Assembly: GCA_965221215.1 (NCBI GenBank)
Contig: OZ244872.1
Span: 3,100,001-3,164,000 of the forward strand
DNA: 64,000 bases
Origin: Aldehydirespirator sp965221215
GTDB lineage: Bacteria > Actinomycetota > Acidimicrobiia > Acidimicrobiales > Aldehydirespiratoraceae
Direction of reading: 5' to 3'
A model generated the notes under the pieces. That model worked only from the letters and a program-made list of their open reading frames with translations, was not told the DNA's origin and searched no databases. Positions 15,823-23,949 of this stretch are shown here, piece after piece. Every line of letters starts with the position of its first letter. Position 1 is the first letter of the stretch. The translations under genes and the position numbers were made by a program.

Positions 15823-17676
15823 TCAGGGATTGAGACGGTCTACGTCGCGCACCGCGCCCTTGTCGGCGGAGGTGGCCATGGCGGCGTAGGCCCGCAGCGC
15901 GGCCGACACCTGACGCTGGCGGTTGCGGGGCCTCCAACCGTCGGGGCGGGCGTCCTCGGCGGCCCGGCGGCGGTCGAGCTCGGCGTCGTCCACCCTGAGG
16001 TGCACGGTGCGGTTCGGAATGTCGATGTCGATGATGTCGCCGTCGCGGACCAGTGCGATGGCGCCGCCCTCGGCTGCCTCGGGCGAGGCGTGGCCCATCG
16101 AAAGGCCCGAAGTTCCCCCCGAGAATCGCCCGTCGGTGAGCAGCGCACACTGCTTGCCCAGCCCGCGGGACTTGATGTACGACGTGGGATAGAGCATCTC
16201 CTGCATGCCGGGGCCGCCGCGGGGACCCTCGTAGCGCACCACCACCACGTCGCCGGGCTGTATCCCGTGCTCTTCGTCGAGGATCCCGTCGCAGGCCTCG
16301 TCCTGGCTCTCGAACACTCTCGCCGGTCCCGAGAACCGCAGAATCGACTCGTCCACGCCGGCGGTCTTGACGATGCAGCCGTCGGCGGCGATGTTGCCGT
16401 AGAGCACAGCCAGCCCGCCGTCGGCGTTGTAGGGGTTGGCCACCGTGCGGATGCAGCCGTGGTAGCGGTCAAGGTCCAACGTCGGCCAGCGGGTGGACTG
16501 GCTGAAGGCTTCCTGGGTGGGGATGCCGGCCGGTCCGGCCCGGAAGAACTCGACCACCTCGCTGGAGGGGCCGCGCATCACGTCCCACACCTCCAGCGCG
16601 TCGGCCAGGGTGGCGGAGTGCACCGTCGACACCGACGTGTCGAGCAGCCCGCCCCGGTCGAGCTCGCCGAGGATGCCCATGATGCCTCCGGCCCGGTGCA
16701 CGTCCTCGACGTGGAACTCGGCGGTGGACGGGGCCACCTTGCAGATATTGGGGGTGCTGCGGCTGAGCCGGTCGATGTCGGCCATGGTGAAGTCCACCTC
16801 GCCCTCTCGGGCCGCGGCCAGGATGTGCAGCACGGTGTTGGTGGAGCCGCCCATGGCGATGTCGAGGCGCATGGCGTTCTCGAAGGCGGTCCTAGTGGCG
16901 ATCGAGCGGGGCAGCACCGACTCGTCGTCCTTCTCGTAGCAGCGGCGGGCCAGATCCACCACCCGCCTGCCCGCCTCGCAGAACAGCTCCCGGCGGTCGG
17001 AGTGGGTGGCCAGCACCGTGCCGTTTCCGGGCAGCGACAGCCCCAGCGCCTCGGTGAGGCAGTTCATGGAGTTGGCGGTGAACATGCCCGAGCACGACCC
17101 GCAGGTGGGGCAGGCCGAGCGCTCCATCTCCAGCAGGTCCTCGTCGCTGACCGACGAGTCGCCGGCGGAGATCATCGGGTTGATCAGGTCGAGCTTCACG
17201 CTCACCCCGGCCAGCTTGGTCTTGCCCGCCTCCATCGGCCCGCCCGACACGAACACGGTGGGGACGTTGAGCCGCATGGCCGCGATCAACATGCCGGGGG
17301 TGATCTTGTCGCAATTGGAGATGCACACCAGCGCGTCGGCGCAGTGGGCGTTGACCATGTACTCCACCGAGTCGGCGATCAAATCCCGGCTGGGCAGGCT
17401 GTAGAGCATCCCGCCGTGGCCCATGGCGATGCCGTCGTCAACTGCGATGGTGTTGAACTCCTTGGCCACCCCGCCCGCGGCCGCGATCTCGTCGGCCACC
17501 AGCTTGCCGAGGTTGCGCAGATGCACATGGCCGGGCACGAACTGGGTGAAGGAGTTGGCTATCGCCACGATCGGCTTGTCGAAGTCGTCGTCGGTCATGC
17601 CGGTGGCCCGCCACAGGGCGCGGGCTCCGGCCATGTTGCGGCCCTGGGTGGTGGTGTGCGATCGAAGCTGTCCCAT
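15823..17676 (-). CDS. ilvD: Dihydroxy-acid dehydratase
   Basis: Dehydrates 2,3-dihydroxy-isovalerate and 2,3-dihydroxy-3-methylvalerate in valine, isoleucine and pantothenate synthesis. The 617-residue protein has the IlvD/Edd signatures: SNCDKITPGMLIAA (first cluster cysteine), CPTCGSCSGMFTANSMNCL (two more cysteines of the Fe-S site) and, near the C-terminus, TDGRFSGGTSGLSMGHASPE. The length fits the long bacterial form. It is transcribed away from the tRNA cluster and stands alone; other ilv genes are not in the window. Confidence 0.97.
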   Translation of the reverse strand: MGQLRSHTTTQGRNMAGARALWRATGMTDDDFDKPIVAIANSFTQFVPGHVHLRNLGKLVADEIAAAGGVAKEFNTIAVDDGIAMGHGGMLYSLPSRDLIADSVEYMVNAHCADALVCISNCDKITPGMLIAAMRLNVPTVFVSGGPMEAGKTKLAGVSVKLDLINPMISAGDSSVSDEDLLEMERSACPTCGSCSGMFTANSMNCLTEALGLSLPGNGTVLATHSDRRELFCEAGRRVVDLARRCYEKDDESVLPRSIATRTAFENAMRLDIAMGGSTNTVLHILAAAREGEVDFTMADIDRLSRSTPNICKVAPSTAEFHVEDVHRAGGIMGILGELDRGGLLDTSVSTVHSATLADALEVWDVMRGPSSEVVEFFRAGPAGIPTQEAFSQSTRWPTLDLDRYHGCIRTVANPYNADGGLAVLYGNIAADGCIVKTAGVDESILRFSGPARVFESQDEACDGILDEEHGIQPGDVVVVRYEGPRGGPGMQEMLYPTSYIKSRGLGKQCALLTDGRFSGGTSGLSMGHASPEAAEGGAIALVRDGDIIDIDIPNRTVHLRVDDAELDRRRAAEDARPDGWRPRNRQRQVSAALRAYAAMATSADKGAVRDVDRLNP

Positions 17677-17718
17677 GGGTAGACCCTAGCGAGACTGCCG
17701 GGATCGCACTGTTGTCAC

Positions 17719-17782
17719 TCCCGCTCTTGTTCGCTGCGCTCACGGGCCGCTCGGGCCACGGCCTCGCTATCCGCTCGGCCTC
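17719..17782 (-). repeat. Dispersed intergenic repeat, shortened copy
   Basis: Matches the 76-bp repeat in reverse orientation but lacks about 12 internal bases (the part containing GGGGTTTG). Both ends, CTCGGCCTC and TCCCGCTCTTGTTCGC on the plus strand, are kept. It lies between ilvD and the tRNA-Phe gene. Confidence 0.65.
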
Positions 17783-17791
17783 TGGTGGTGG

Positions 17792-17867
17792 TGGTGGTCG
17801 GGCGCGGCGTCGATCCGCGGACCTTCCGCTTTTCAGGCGGACGCTCTGCCAACTGAGCTACCCGACC
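17792..17867 (-). tRNA. tRNA-Phe (GAA)
   Basis: A 76-nt gene with a 7-bp acceptor stem (GGTCGGG/CCCGACC), D-arm containing AGCTCAGTTGGCAGAGC, anticodon stem TCCGC/GCGGA with loop CTGAAAA (anticodon GAA), and T-arm CGCGG/CCGCG. The 3' CCA is encoded. The T-loop reads ATCGACG, so position 54 is A instead of the usual T; the rest of the fold is regular. Last gene of a Glu-Asp-Phe cluster. Confidence 0.93.
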
Positions 17868-17899
17868 GGGTTTGTCGCCGACCCCGGAGGGCGGCAACG

Positions 17900-17974
17900 C
17901 GGTCCTGACGGGATTTGAACCCGCGGCCTCCACCTTGACAGGGTGGCGATCACTCCAGACTGATCTACAGGACC
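17900..17974 (-). tRNA. tRNA-Asp (GTC)
   Basis: Acceptor stem GGTCCTG/CAGGACC with discriminator G73, the aspartate identity base; anticodon stem CCACC/GGTGG with loop CTGTCAA (anticodon GTC); T-loop with TTCAAAT. CCA is not encoded and must be added by nucleotidyltransferase. Confidence 0.94.
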
Positions 17975-18028
17975 GGGTGCACGACGGACGTGCGAAGCTG
18001 AAACGCTAGCGAGCCAGCCCGCTGCTCG

Positions 18029-18101
18029 CACCCCCAACGGGATTCGAACCCGTGTTACCGGCGTGAAAGGCCGGCGTCCTAGGCCGCTGGACGATGGGGG
18101 C
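18029..18101 (-). tRNA. tRNA-Glu (TTC)
   Basis: Starts GCCCCCATCGTC, with anticodon stem CCGGC/GCCGG and loop CTTTCAC (anticodon TTC), and T-arm ACGGG-TTCGAAT-CCCGT. The acceptor ends TGGGGGT with a G1-U72 wobble and discriminator G, as in other actinobacterial tRNA-Glu. CCA is not encoded. First gene of the cluster in the direction of transcription. Confidence 0.94.
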
Positions 18102-18144
18102 CCAACCGCCCCACCCTACCGACCGGTCCTTGCCGGTGGCGGCG

Positions 18145-18633
18145 TCAGTTGGGGGCGGCTGGGGGGAGGGTTTCGGCTGCGGCTTCCACCAGTTGGTCGA
18201 GCAGGCCGCCCAGCCATTCGTAGAGCATGTAGCGGGCCGCTTCCTGGGGACGCTCGCCCGGCTGGGGCGGGTCGAACGTGGCCGCGCCCACCTCGAGCGT
18301 GTTGCCCAGGTAGAGGCGCAGGCTGTTGAGCGTCTGGATCCAGGCCGAGACGGCCTCGTCGTCGAGGGCGGCGCCGGCCAGCCCGGCCTCCACCACGTCG
18401 ATGGCCTCCAGCCGGTGGCGCAGCAGCGGTCCGGCGGCCATGTCCCAGAACTCGTCGGAGGCCTCGCGGTCGTGGAGGTGCACCGGCGGCTGGAAGCGCA
18501 GCATCGACACGTCGGTGCCCTCCAGCAGCAGTTGCCGGAACTGCTCCAGCACGGTGGCCAGGCCGGATCGCTCCTCGCCGCGCAGGGTCACGATGATGCC
18601 GTCGGGGCCGAGCCGGAACCTGCCGCGGGCCAT
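18145..18633 (-). CDS. DUF2017-family protein
   Basis: 162 residues from ATG 18633. This start overlaps the clpS stop by one base (TGATG), which indicates coupling. The DUF2017 family is an actinobacterial protein of unknown function commonly found directly after clpS, and that order is seen here. The sequence begins MARGRFRLGPDG, then has a largely helical body with LEQFRQLLLEGTD, DEFWDMAAGPLL and TLNSLRLYLGNTLEV. No signal peptide or membrane segment is visible, so it is cytoplasmic. A link to Clp-mediated proteolysis is suggested by the conserved neighbourhood only. Confidence 0.85.
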   Translation of the reverse strand: MARGRFRLGPDGIIVTLRGEERSGLATVLEQFRQLLLEGTDVSMLRFQPPVHLHDREASDEFWDMAAGPLLRHRLEAIDVVEAGLAGAALDDEAVSAWIQTLNSLRLYLGNTLEVGAATFDPPQPGERPQEAARYMLYEWLGGLLDQLVEAAAETLPPAAPN

Positions 18634-18923
18634 CAGTCCTGCTCGAGGATGGCCCACAGGCCGTGCTCGTGGAGCCGGTACACGTCGAACTCGGCCTTCT
18701 CCCGCTGACCCGCAGCTACCACGGCCCTGCCCTCGGTGTGGACCTGCATCATCAGGCGGTGGGCCTTCTGCTGCGAGTAGCCGAACAGCTTGCGGAACAC
18801 GTAGGTGACGTACGACATCAGGTTGACCGGGTCGTCGAGCACGATCACCTTCCAGGGCAGGTCGGGCCGGCGCACGGTCTCGTCCACCGGGTCCTTCACC
18901 GGCGAGGTGACCGGCGCGCTCAT
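18633..18923 (-). CDS. clpS: ATP-dependent Clp protease adaptor ClpS
   Basis: Adaptor that delivers N-end-rule substrates to ClpA/ClpC-ClpP. 96 residues with a short disordered N-terminus and the conserved core: WKVIVLDDPVNLMSYVTYVF, which forms the N-degron pocket, then HRLMMQVHTEGRAVVAAG and a final strand. The start codon is the ATG complementary to 18921-18923. Immediately upstream, one base away, lies the 76-bp dispersed repeat, so any ribosome-binding site must lie within the repeat. There only GGCCTCC is seen, and no Shine-Dalgarno match. Confidence 0.93.
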   Translation of the reverse strand: MSAPVTSPVKDPVDETVRRPDLPWKVIVLDDPVNLMSYVTYVFRKLFGYSQQKAHRLMMQVHTEGRAVVAAGQREKAEFDVYRLHEHGLWAILEQD

Positions 18924-18924
18924 G

Positions 18925-19000
18925 GAGGCCGAGCTTGCGAGGCCGTGGGCTGTGTTGTCGGGGTTTGGGCGGCCCGTGAGCGAAGCGAACATGAGCGGGA
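18925..19000 (+). repeat. Dispersed 76-bp intergenic repeat, intact copy 2
   Basis: The same unit as at 9750-9825, differing at only a few positions. It fills most of the gap between ctaA and clpS, both transcribed leftwards, and lies antisense to them. Its GAGGCCGAG end abuts the clpS start codon. Confidence 0.85.
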
Positions 19001-19048
19001 GTGAGGCCGGTCGATTCTTGCTCACGGGAGTCCGTGCAGTGTCCGAGT

Positions 19049-20002
19049 TCACGGCCGTGCGCCGATCATGGCCGCGCCGTCTGGCGAACCGGGCTCCATC
19101 TGCGTCGCAGCGCCGGTGGCGGGGTCGTGGGCGGCCTTGACGATCTCGATCCAGGTGATCGACGCCAGGGTCACGTGCACTCCCACCAGCAGCGCGGGCA
19201 CGCCGGTGAAGTACTGCAGGTAGCCGACCGCGCCCTGCACTACCAGCAGCACCGCGATCCGGGCCATGCGGACCTGCCCCGCCGAGCCCCGCATGTGCCA
19301 CCACGCCCACACCACCATGGCCAGCAGGCAGAGTGCGACGATGCTGTGGACCCGGGCCACCTCGCGCACCAGCAGCGGGAGTCGCTCGGCCCGGCTGTCG
19401 CCGGCGTGGGGCCCCGCCCCGGTGACCAGGGTGCCGGTTACCAGCAGGGCCCCGCCGACCGCGAGCACGGCCCACAACAGCAGCCGGGTGGTGGCATCGA
19501 CTCGATGCGAGGCTGGGGTCGAGCCGGTCGAACCGACGGGATCGACGAGACCCGTAGACGCGGCCGCGGCGTCGCGGCGGGCTCGTACGTCGAGCACGGC
19601 TGCGTTCCACAGCAGCACCATCGACAGCAGGAAGTGGCCCATGGTGAAGCGGGGGTCGAGCTCCGACAGCACCAGCAGCGCCCCCAGCCCGACCTGGGCC
19701 AGCACCCCCGCCACCAGCCCCAGCGACAGCAGGATCAGATCGGTCCGCCGGGGCCGGCGCCGCCAGGAGCCCAGCACCGCCGCCATCACCGCGATGGCCA
19801 CCACCCCGGTGAAGAGCCGGTTCACGAACTCCACCAGGGCGTGGTACTCGAGGTCGGCCACGAAGCGGTCCTCGGAGCAGGCGGGCCAGTCCTCGCAGCC
19901 CAGACCCGACCCGGTGAGGCGCACCGACACACCGGTCACGACGATTGCCGCCAGCGCCCACAGAGCGAACCGGGTGAGCCGGGCGTAGGCGTGCGGTGTC
20001 AC
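19049..20002 (-). CDS. ctaA: Heme A synthase (COX15/CtaA family)
   Basis: Oxidises heme O to heme A for the aa3 oxidase encoded to the right. 317 residues from GTG 20002, which opens TPHAYARLTRFALWALAAIV. About eight membrane segments are visible. Typical features are TGSGLGCEDWPAC near the N-terminus (GSGLxCPDWPxC in the family, whose cysteine pair belongs to the CtaA type), EFVNRLFTG (conserved Glu and Asn-Arg), and heme-ligand histidines in TMGHFLLS, RVHSIVAL and GVHVTLASI. It diverges from ctaB across 129 bp that include a partial dispersed repeat. Confidence 0.9.
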   Translation of the reverse strand: MTPHAYARLTRFALWALAAIVVTGVSVRLTGSGLGCEDWPACSEDRFVADLEYHALVEFVNRLFTGVVAIAVMAAVLGSWRRRPRRTDLILLSLGLVAGVLAQVGLGALLVLSELDPRFTMGHFLLSMVLLWNAAVLDVRARRDAAAASTGLVDPVGSTGSTPASHRVDATTRLLLWAVLAVGGALLVTGTLVTGAGPHAGDSRAERLPLLVREVARVHSIVALCLLAMVVWAWWHMRGSAGQVRMARIAVLLVVQGAVGYLQYFTGVPALLVGVHVTLASITWIEIVKAAHDPATGAATQMEPGSPDGAAMIGARP

Positions 20003-20049
20003 ACGTCGATGGTAGGGCGAAATGGCGGGCGTGGGATCGGAGTTCGAGC

Positions 20050-20079
20050 GGGCGGTGAGCGCAGCGAACATAAGCAGGA
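20050..20079 (+). repeat. Dispersed intergenic repeat, 30-bp fragment
   Basis: GGGCGGTGAGCGCAGCGAAC followed by ATAAGCAGGA matches the right end of the 76-bp repeat. It lies in the divergent ctaA-ctaB intergenic region, where promoters for both genes should be. The left part of the repeat is absent. Confidence 0.5.
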
Positions 20080-20131
20080 AAGACGGCGCTCGATCTGTCG
20101 TATGGGGCGCTCGATGTCCTAGCCTGCGGGG

Positions 20132-21040
20132 GTGACCGGAACCGTGACCGGCGGGGTGCGCGCGCCCCGCCGAGCCCGCGCCGCGGCCTTCGCGGCCCTG
20201 ACCAAGCCCCGGATCGTGGAGTTGCTGCTGGTCACCACCGTTCCGTCGATGATCCTGGCCGAGCAGGGCCTGCCGTCGCTGTGGCTGATGGCGGCCACCA
20301 TTGCGGGAGGAGCGATGGCCGCGGGCGGCGCCAACGCCCTGAACATGTATATCGACCGCGACATCGACCGGCTCATGCACCGCACCCGCAACCGGCCCCT
20401 GGTCACCGGCGCGGTCCGACCGACCGAGGCAGTGGTGTTCGCGACGGCCCTCACTGTCGGCTCGTTCGTGTGGCTTTGGGCCTTCGTCAACCTGCTCTCG
20501 GCGGCTCTGGCCGCGTCGGCGGCTGCGTTCTATGTGTTCGTCTACTCGCTGTGGCTCAAGCGCACGTCGATACGCAACATCGTGATCGGCGGCGCGGCCG
20601 GCGCGGTGCCCACCCTGGTGGGCTGGACCGCGGTCACGGGCTCGCTCGACTGGCCCCCGGTGGTGCTGTTCGCGGTGATCTTCTACTGGACGCCGCCCCA
20701 CTTCTGGGCGTTGGCCATCCGCTATCGCAGCGACTATCAGGCCGCGGAGGTTCCCATGCTTCCCGCGGTGGCCGGGCTGCGCACCACCGCCCGCCGCATC
20801 GTCGCCTACACGGTGGTGCTGGTGGCGTTCACACTGGTGCTGGTGCCGGTGGCCGAGATGGGCGCCGTCTACCTGGTGGCGGCGCTGATCGCGGGCGGCG
20901 GCTTTGTGGGCTTGGCCCTCGATGTGCTGCGCCGCCCCGACCCGACCCGGTCGATCCGGTTGTTCGGCTGGTCCAACGCCTACGTGATGATCCTGTTCGG
21001 TGCGGTGGCGGCCGACGTGCTGATTAGCAACGGCCTGTGA
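20132..21040 (+). CDS. ctaB: Protoheme IX farnesyltransferase (heme O synthase)
   Basis: Transfers a farnesyl group to heme B to make heme O, the substrate of CtaA. 302 residues from GTG 20132. It is a UbiA-superfamily membrane enzyme with the prenyl-diphosphate-binding motif NMYIDRDIDRLMHRT (N/DxxxD) and the second Asp-rich loop near YRSDYQAAEVPMLP. FYWTPPHFWALAI, highly typical of CyoE/CtaB, is present. About nine membrane segments can be traced. It opens a long rightward operon (ctaB to ctaG); the next gene begins 20 bp after its stop. Confidence 0.95.
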   Translation: MTGTVTGGVRAPRRARAAAFAALTKPRIVELLLVTTVPSMILAEQGLPSLWLMAATIAGGAMAAGGANALNMYIDRDIDRLMHRTRNRPLVTGAVRPTEAVVFATALTVGSFVWLWAFVNLLSAALAASAAAFYVFVYSLWLKRTSIRNIVIGGAAGAVPTLVGWTAVTGSLDWPPVVLFAVIFYWTPPHFWALAIRYRSDYQAAEVPMLPAVAGLRTTARRIVAYTVVLVAFTLVLVPVAEMGAVYLVAALIAGGGFVGLALDVLRRPDPTRSIRLFGWSNAYVMILFGAVAADVLISNGL

Positions 21041-21059
21041 TGTGTAGCATCGCCTCCCG

Positions 21060-22556
21060 ATGACGCTGACCGAACCGGCTGTCGCGGACTCGGAGGCCGC
21101 CCCCGCGGCCCCGCCCGAGGTGCCTGCGCTGGCCCAGCCCTTCGTCACCAGCGACGCGGCCACCGTCGGCCGGCTCTTCGTGGCGGTGTCGCTGCTGCTG
21201 GGTCTGGCCACCTCGGTGGTCGGGGTGCTGCTCTCACTGGGGCGGACCGAGGTCGTCGATCCCGACGACATGTTCGGCGGCCTCAACGCCTACTTCCGCA
21301 TGTGGACCCTGTACCGGGTGTCGTTCATGCTGCTGGTGGTGCTGCCCCTGCTGCTCGGCGCAGCCATGGCGGTGGTGCCACAGCAGGTCGGGGCGGACAA
21401 CCTCGCCTTTCCCAGGGCCGCGCTGGCCTCGTTCTGGTCGTGGCTGATCGGTGCGCTGATCGTGGTGGTGTCGGTGTTGGCGGGCGGGGGCTGGGGCGCG
21501 GTCGACGGGGTGACCGGCAACGAGAGCGACGCCATGGCCCTCACCCTGCTCGGCACCGCCATGGTGATCGTGGCCCTGCTGGTGGGCGCGGTGTCGGTGG
21601 CCACCACCGTGATCTCGTTGCGCGTCGGGGGCATGAGCCTGCTGGACGTGCCGCCGTTCGCCTGGTCGATGCTGGTGGCCGCGGCGGCCTGGCTGTTCAC
21701 GCTGCCCGTTGCCATCGCCAACATCGTGGTGATCTACGCCGATCTGCGGGGCCGGCCGGCCATCGCCTTCGGCCGGGCCGAGAGCCCCGACATCTGGCTC
21801 CAGCTCGACTGGCTGGTGGAGCAGCCCGCGGTCTATCTCATGGCCGTGCCGGTGCTCGGCATCGCCTTCGAGGCGGTCGCGGCCGCCACCGGCTCCCGCT
21901 CCAGCCGCCCCGAGGCCGTCGCGGTCATCGTGGGCCTGTTCGGGCTGCTGGCCGTGGGCGGCTGGTCGCAGGACTACTTCACCGCCCCCCAGGATCTGCG
22001 CGACGGCCTGGTGTATGTGGCCTTCGGGCTGGCCGCGGCCGTGCCGGTGGCCGCGCTGGCCGGCGGCGCAGCCGAGCTGGTGCTGCGAGGCCCCAAGACG
22101 CTGGATCGGTTGCTCGACCCCCGGCTGGTGGGCGCGGGCGCGGCCCTCAAGCTCCTCGGCGCGGCGGCGCTGGTGGGGGCGCTGCGGGTCATCGAGCCCT
22201 TCGATCTGCTCGACACCGCCGCCACCTGGGCGGTGTTCCACGGCGTGGCAGTCGCCGGCCTCATCGCCGGGGCAGCCGCGCTGATGACCTGGCCGCACCG
22301 GCTGTCGATCCGTCCCGTGCCGACGGTAGTGGGCCGGGGCACGGTGCTGTTGATGGGCGCTGGTGCCAGCCTGCTGGTGGTATCCGATCTGATCTCGGGG
22401 TTCATGTCCGACGACCGCGACCTCATGGCCCTGGCACTGGACGCCAACGTGGTGCTCAACGTGGTCAACCTCGTCGGAGCGCTGCTGCTGGCGGCCGGGC
22501 TGGCCGGGACCGCGGCGGCGCTGCGACCCGCCCCGGCCGGAAGCGAGGCGCCGTGA
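21060..22556 (+). CDS. Subunit-I-like heme-copper oxidase paralog lacking most metal ligands
   Basis: A 498-residue protein with 12 clear membrane segments, the fold size of oxidase subunit I. Aligned by eye with CtaD of the same operon, three blocks match well. GADNLAFPRAALASFWSWL matches GARDVAFPRLNALSFWIWL. GMSLLDVPPFAWSML matches GMTLMRMPVMTWMLL. QPAVYLMAVPVLGIAFE matches HPEVYIIILPAFGVVSE. Ligand positions differ: heme a His94 is Tyr85, CuB His273 is Gln255 (Tyr259 is kept), the His322-His323 pair becomes Gln304-Asp305, and His408 is Val392. Only the heme a His410 equivalent, His394, remains. It cannot be a working oxygen-reducing subunit. It probably has a structural, assembly or regulatory role. 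Its stop overlaps the GTG of the next gene. Confidence 0.8.
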   Translation: MTLTEPAVADSEAAPAAPPEVPALAQPFVTSDAATVGRLFVAVSLLLGLATSVVGVLLSLGRTEVVDPDDMFGGLNAYFRMWTLYRVSFMLLVVLPLLLGAAMAVVPQQVGADNLAFPRAALASFWSWLIGALIVVVSVLAGGGWGAVDGVTGNESDAMALTLLGTAMVIVALLVGAVSVATTVISLRVGGMSLLDVPPFAWSMLVAAAAWLFTLPVAIANIVVIYADLRGRPAIAFGRAESPDIWLQLDWLVEQPAVYLMAVPVLGIAFEAVAAATGSRSSRPEAVAVIVGLFGLLAVGGWSQDYFTAPQDLRDGLVYVAFGLAAAVPVAALAGGAAELVLRGPKTLDRLLDPRLVGAGAALKLLGAAALVGALRVIEPFDLLDTAATWAVFHGVAVAGLIAGAAALMTWPHRLSIRPVPTVVGRGTVLLMGAGASLLVVSDLISGFMSDDRDLMALALDANVVLNVVNLVGALLLAAGLAGTAAALRPAPAGSEAP

Positions 22557-23137
22557 GAACCACGGCCCTGCCCGCCGCAGAGGCGACCCGGCCCCGCACG
22601 GTGGTGGTGGGCGCCCTTATGGCGACGGCCGCGGTGTTCGTGGCCTTCGCGGCCCTGGTGGCGATATATGTCCAGCAGCGCCAGGCGGCTCGGGCCGCGG
22701 GCGCGGAGTGGTTCCCCGACGGCAGCGTCGAGCTCGGCCCGGCCGGAATGATGATGATGACGCTGATGCTGTCGATCGTGACCGTGCAGTGGGCGGTGCA
22801 GGCCGCCCGTACCGAGGACCGGCCCCACGGGTTCATCGCTCTCGGGGTCACGCTGATGTTCGGCGCGGCGGTGGTCAACCAGTTCTGGTTCGTGTACCAG
22901 GACACCGCCTTCGCCATCGACGGCGGGCGGGCCGAGCTGCTGTTCTACGCGGTGACGGGCTCGTTCATCGCCATGCTGATCGGCGGGATGGCCATGGTGG
23001 CGGTGACCACCATCCGCTCGCTGCTGGGGCCCTTCGGCCGGGAGCTGGCCCACGGCGTGCAGGCCGCGGCCCTCTACTGGCACATGTGTGTGGTGTGCTA
23101 CTTCCTCGTCTGGTACGTCGTTTTCATCACCAAGTAG
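22553..23137 (+). CDS. Subunit-III-like oxidase paralog
   Basis: 194 residues from GTG 22553, overlapping the previous stop by 4 bp. About five membrane segments are seen. The last helix, ALYWHMCVVCYFLVWYVVF, corresponds to GLYWHFVDIVWIFIFTVIY of the true CtaE at 27163, and the preceding loop and helices (FAIDGGRAELLFYAVTGSF against VAFTTNPASSAFFTLTGFH) keep the same spacing. It is therefore a member of the heme-copper oxidase subunit III family. It lacks the N-terminal His-rich tail of CtaE. Coupling to the degenerate subunit-I-like gene suggests that the two form a pair. Its function is unknown. Confidence 0.75.
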   Translation: MRTTALPAAEATRPRTVVVGALMATAAVFVAFAALVAIYVQQRQAARAAGAEWFPDGSVELGPAGMMMMTLMLSIVTVQWAVQAARTEDRPHGFIALGVTLMFGAAVVNQFWFVYQDTAFAIDGGRAELLFYAVTGSFIAMLIGGMAMVAVTTIRSLLGPFGRELAHGVQAAALYWHMCVVCYFLVWYVVFITK

Positions 23138-23144
23138 GGCGGAG

Positions 23145-23942
23145 ATGTTCACCACCGGATTCAAGTTCTTCTTCGGACTGTCCGCCGCCTTCTGCACCGC
23201 CGCGCTCGTCTACGGCTACACCACCGGCGGCAACCACGTCGGACCCCTGTCGCTGGGATGGAAGGGCGGCGTTGGCGACCACATCGGCTACGGCCTGCTG
23301 GTGGCGCTGGCCGCGGCCTCGCTGACCATCAGCCTGGTGCTGGTGTCGTTCCGGGACGCCGACGCGGCGGCCCAGGCCCGTCTGCAGGGTCTGGCCGAAG
23401 TCATGAACGACCTGCCGGTGGCGGCCAGCTTCTGGCCGGTGGTGGCCTCCTTCGGGGTGGGCGCGGCCGCGCTGGGGCTGGTGCTGCATCCCGCGGTGTT
23501 CGTGCTCGGCCTGGCCCTGATCGTGCTGTCGCTGGTGGAGTGGACCATGGACGCCTGGGCCGATCGGGCCACCGGTGACACCTCGGCCAACCGCGAGCTG
23601 CGCAACCGGATCATGGCCCCCATCGAGATTCCCGTGGTGGGCGCGCTGGCCGTGGGCGTGGTGGTGCTGGCCGCGTCGCGGATCCTGCTGACGGTGTCGC
23701 AGCTGGAGGCGGTGACCGTGGCCGGCGTCGTGTCGGCGCTCATCCTGGGCGGCGCTTGGCTGTATGTGGCCCGGCCCGGAATCGGCCGCCGGCTGGTCCG
23801 CGTCGGCGGGGTGGTCGCGGCGCTGCTGCTGCTGGCGGGCGGGGTGCTGGCCGCGGTGGCAGGCGAGCGCGACTTCCACCACCATGACGAGACCCACCAC
23901 GAAGAGTCTGGCGAGCCCGCAGGCGGTGACCACGGTGGCTGA
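23145..23942 (+). CDS. Unknown membrane protein of the oxidase cluster with His-rich tail
   Basis: 265 residues from ATG 23145, 7 nt after the previous stop. It begins MFTTGFKFFFGLSAAF, an uncleaved membrane segment, and has about six further hydrophobic segments. A cytoplasmic or periplasmic linker with DAWADRATGDTSANRELRNR separates two halves. The C-terminus is GERDFHHHDETHHEE followed by GDHGG, a likely metal-binding tail. I recognise no family. Position between the subunit-III-like gene and ctaC, within one operon, points to a role in oxidase structure or in copper or heme insertion (inference). Confidence 0.75.
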   Translation: MFTTGFKFFFGLSAAFCTAALVYGYTTGGNHVGPLSLGWKGGVGDHIGYGLLVALAAASLTISLVLVSFRDADAAAQARLQGLAEVMNDLPVAASFWPVVASFGVGAAALGLVLHPAVFVLGLALIVLSLVEWTMDAWADRATGDTSANRELRNRIMAPIEIPVVGALAVGVVVLAASRILLTVSQLEAVTVAGVVSALILGGAWLYVARPGIGRRLVRVGGVVAALLLLAGGVLAAVAGERDFHHHDETHHEESGEPAGGDHGG

Positions 23943-23949
23943 GACACCG

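Noticed and set aside
16000..17682. Long open frame antisense to ilvD
   Set aside because: A shadow of the GC-rich codon pattern; its translation is His/Gly/Val-rich with no domain, and ilvD on the other strand is complete.
15200..18150. Genomic island attached to the tRNA cluster
   Set aside because: No integrase, no duplicated tRNA 3' end and housekeeping genes on both sides.
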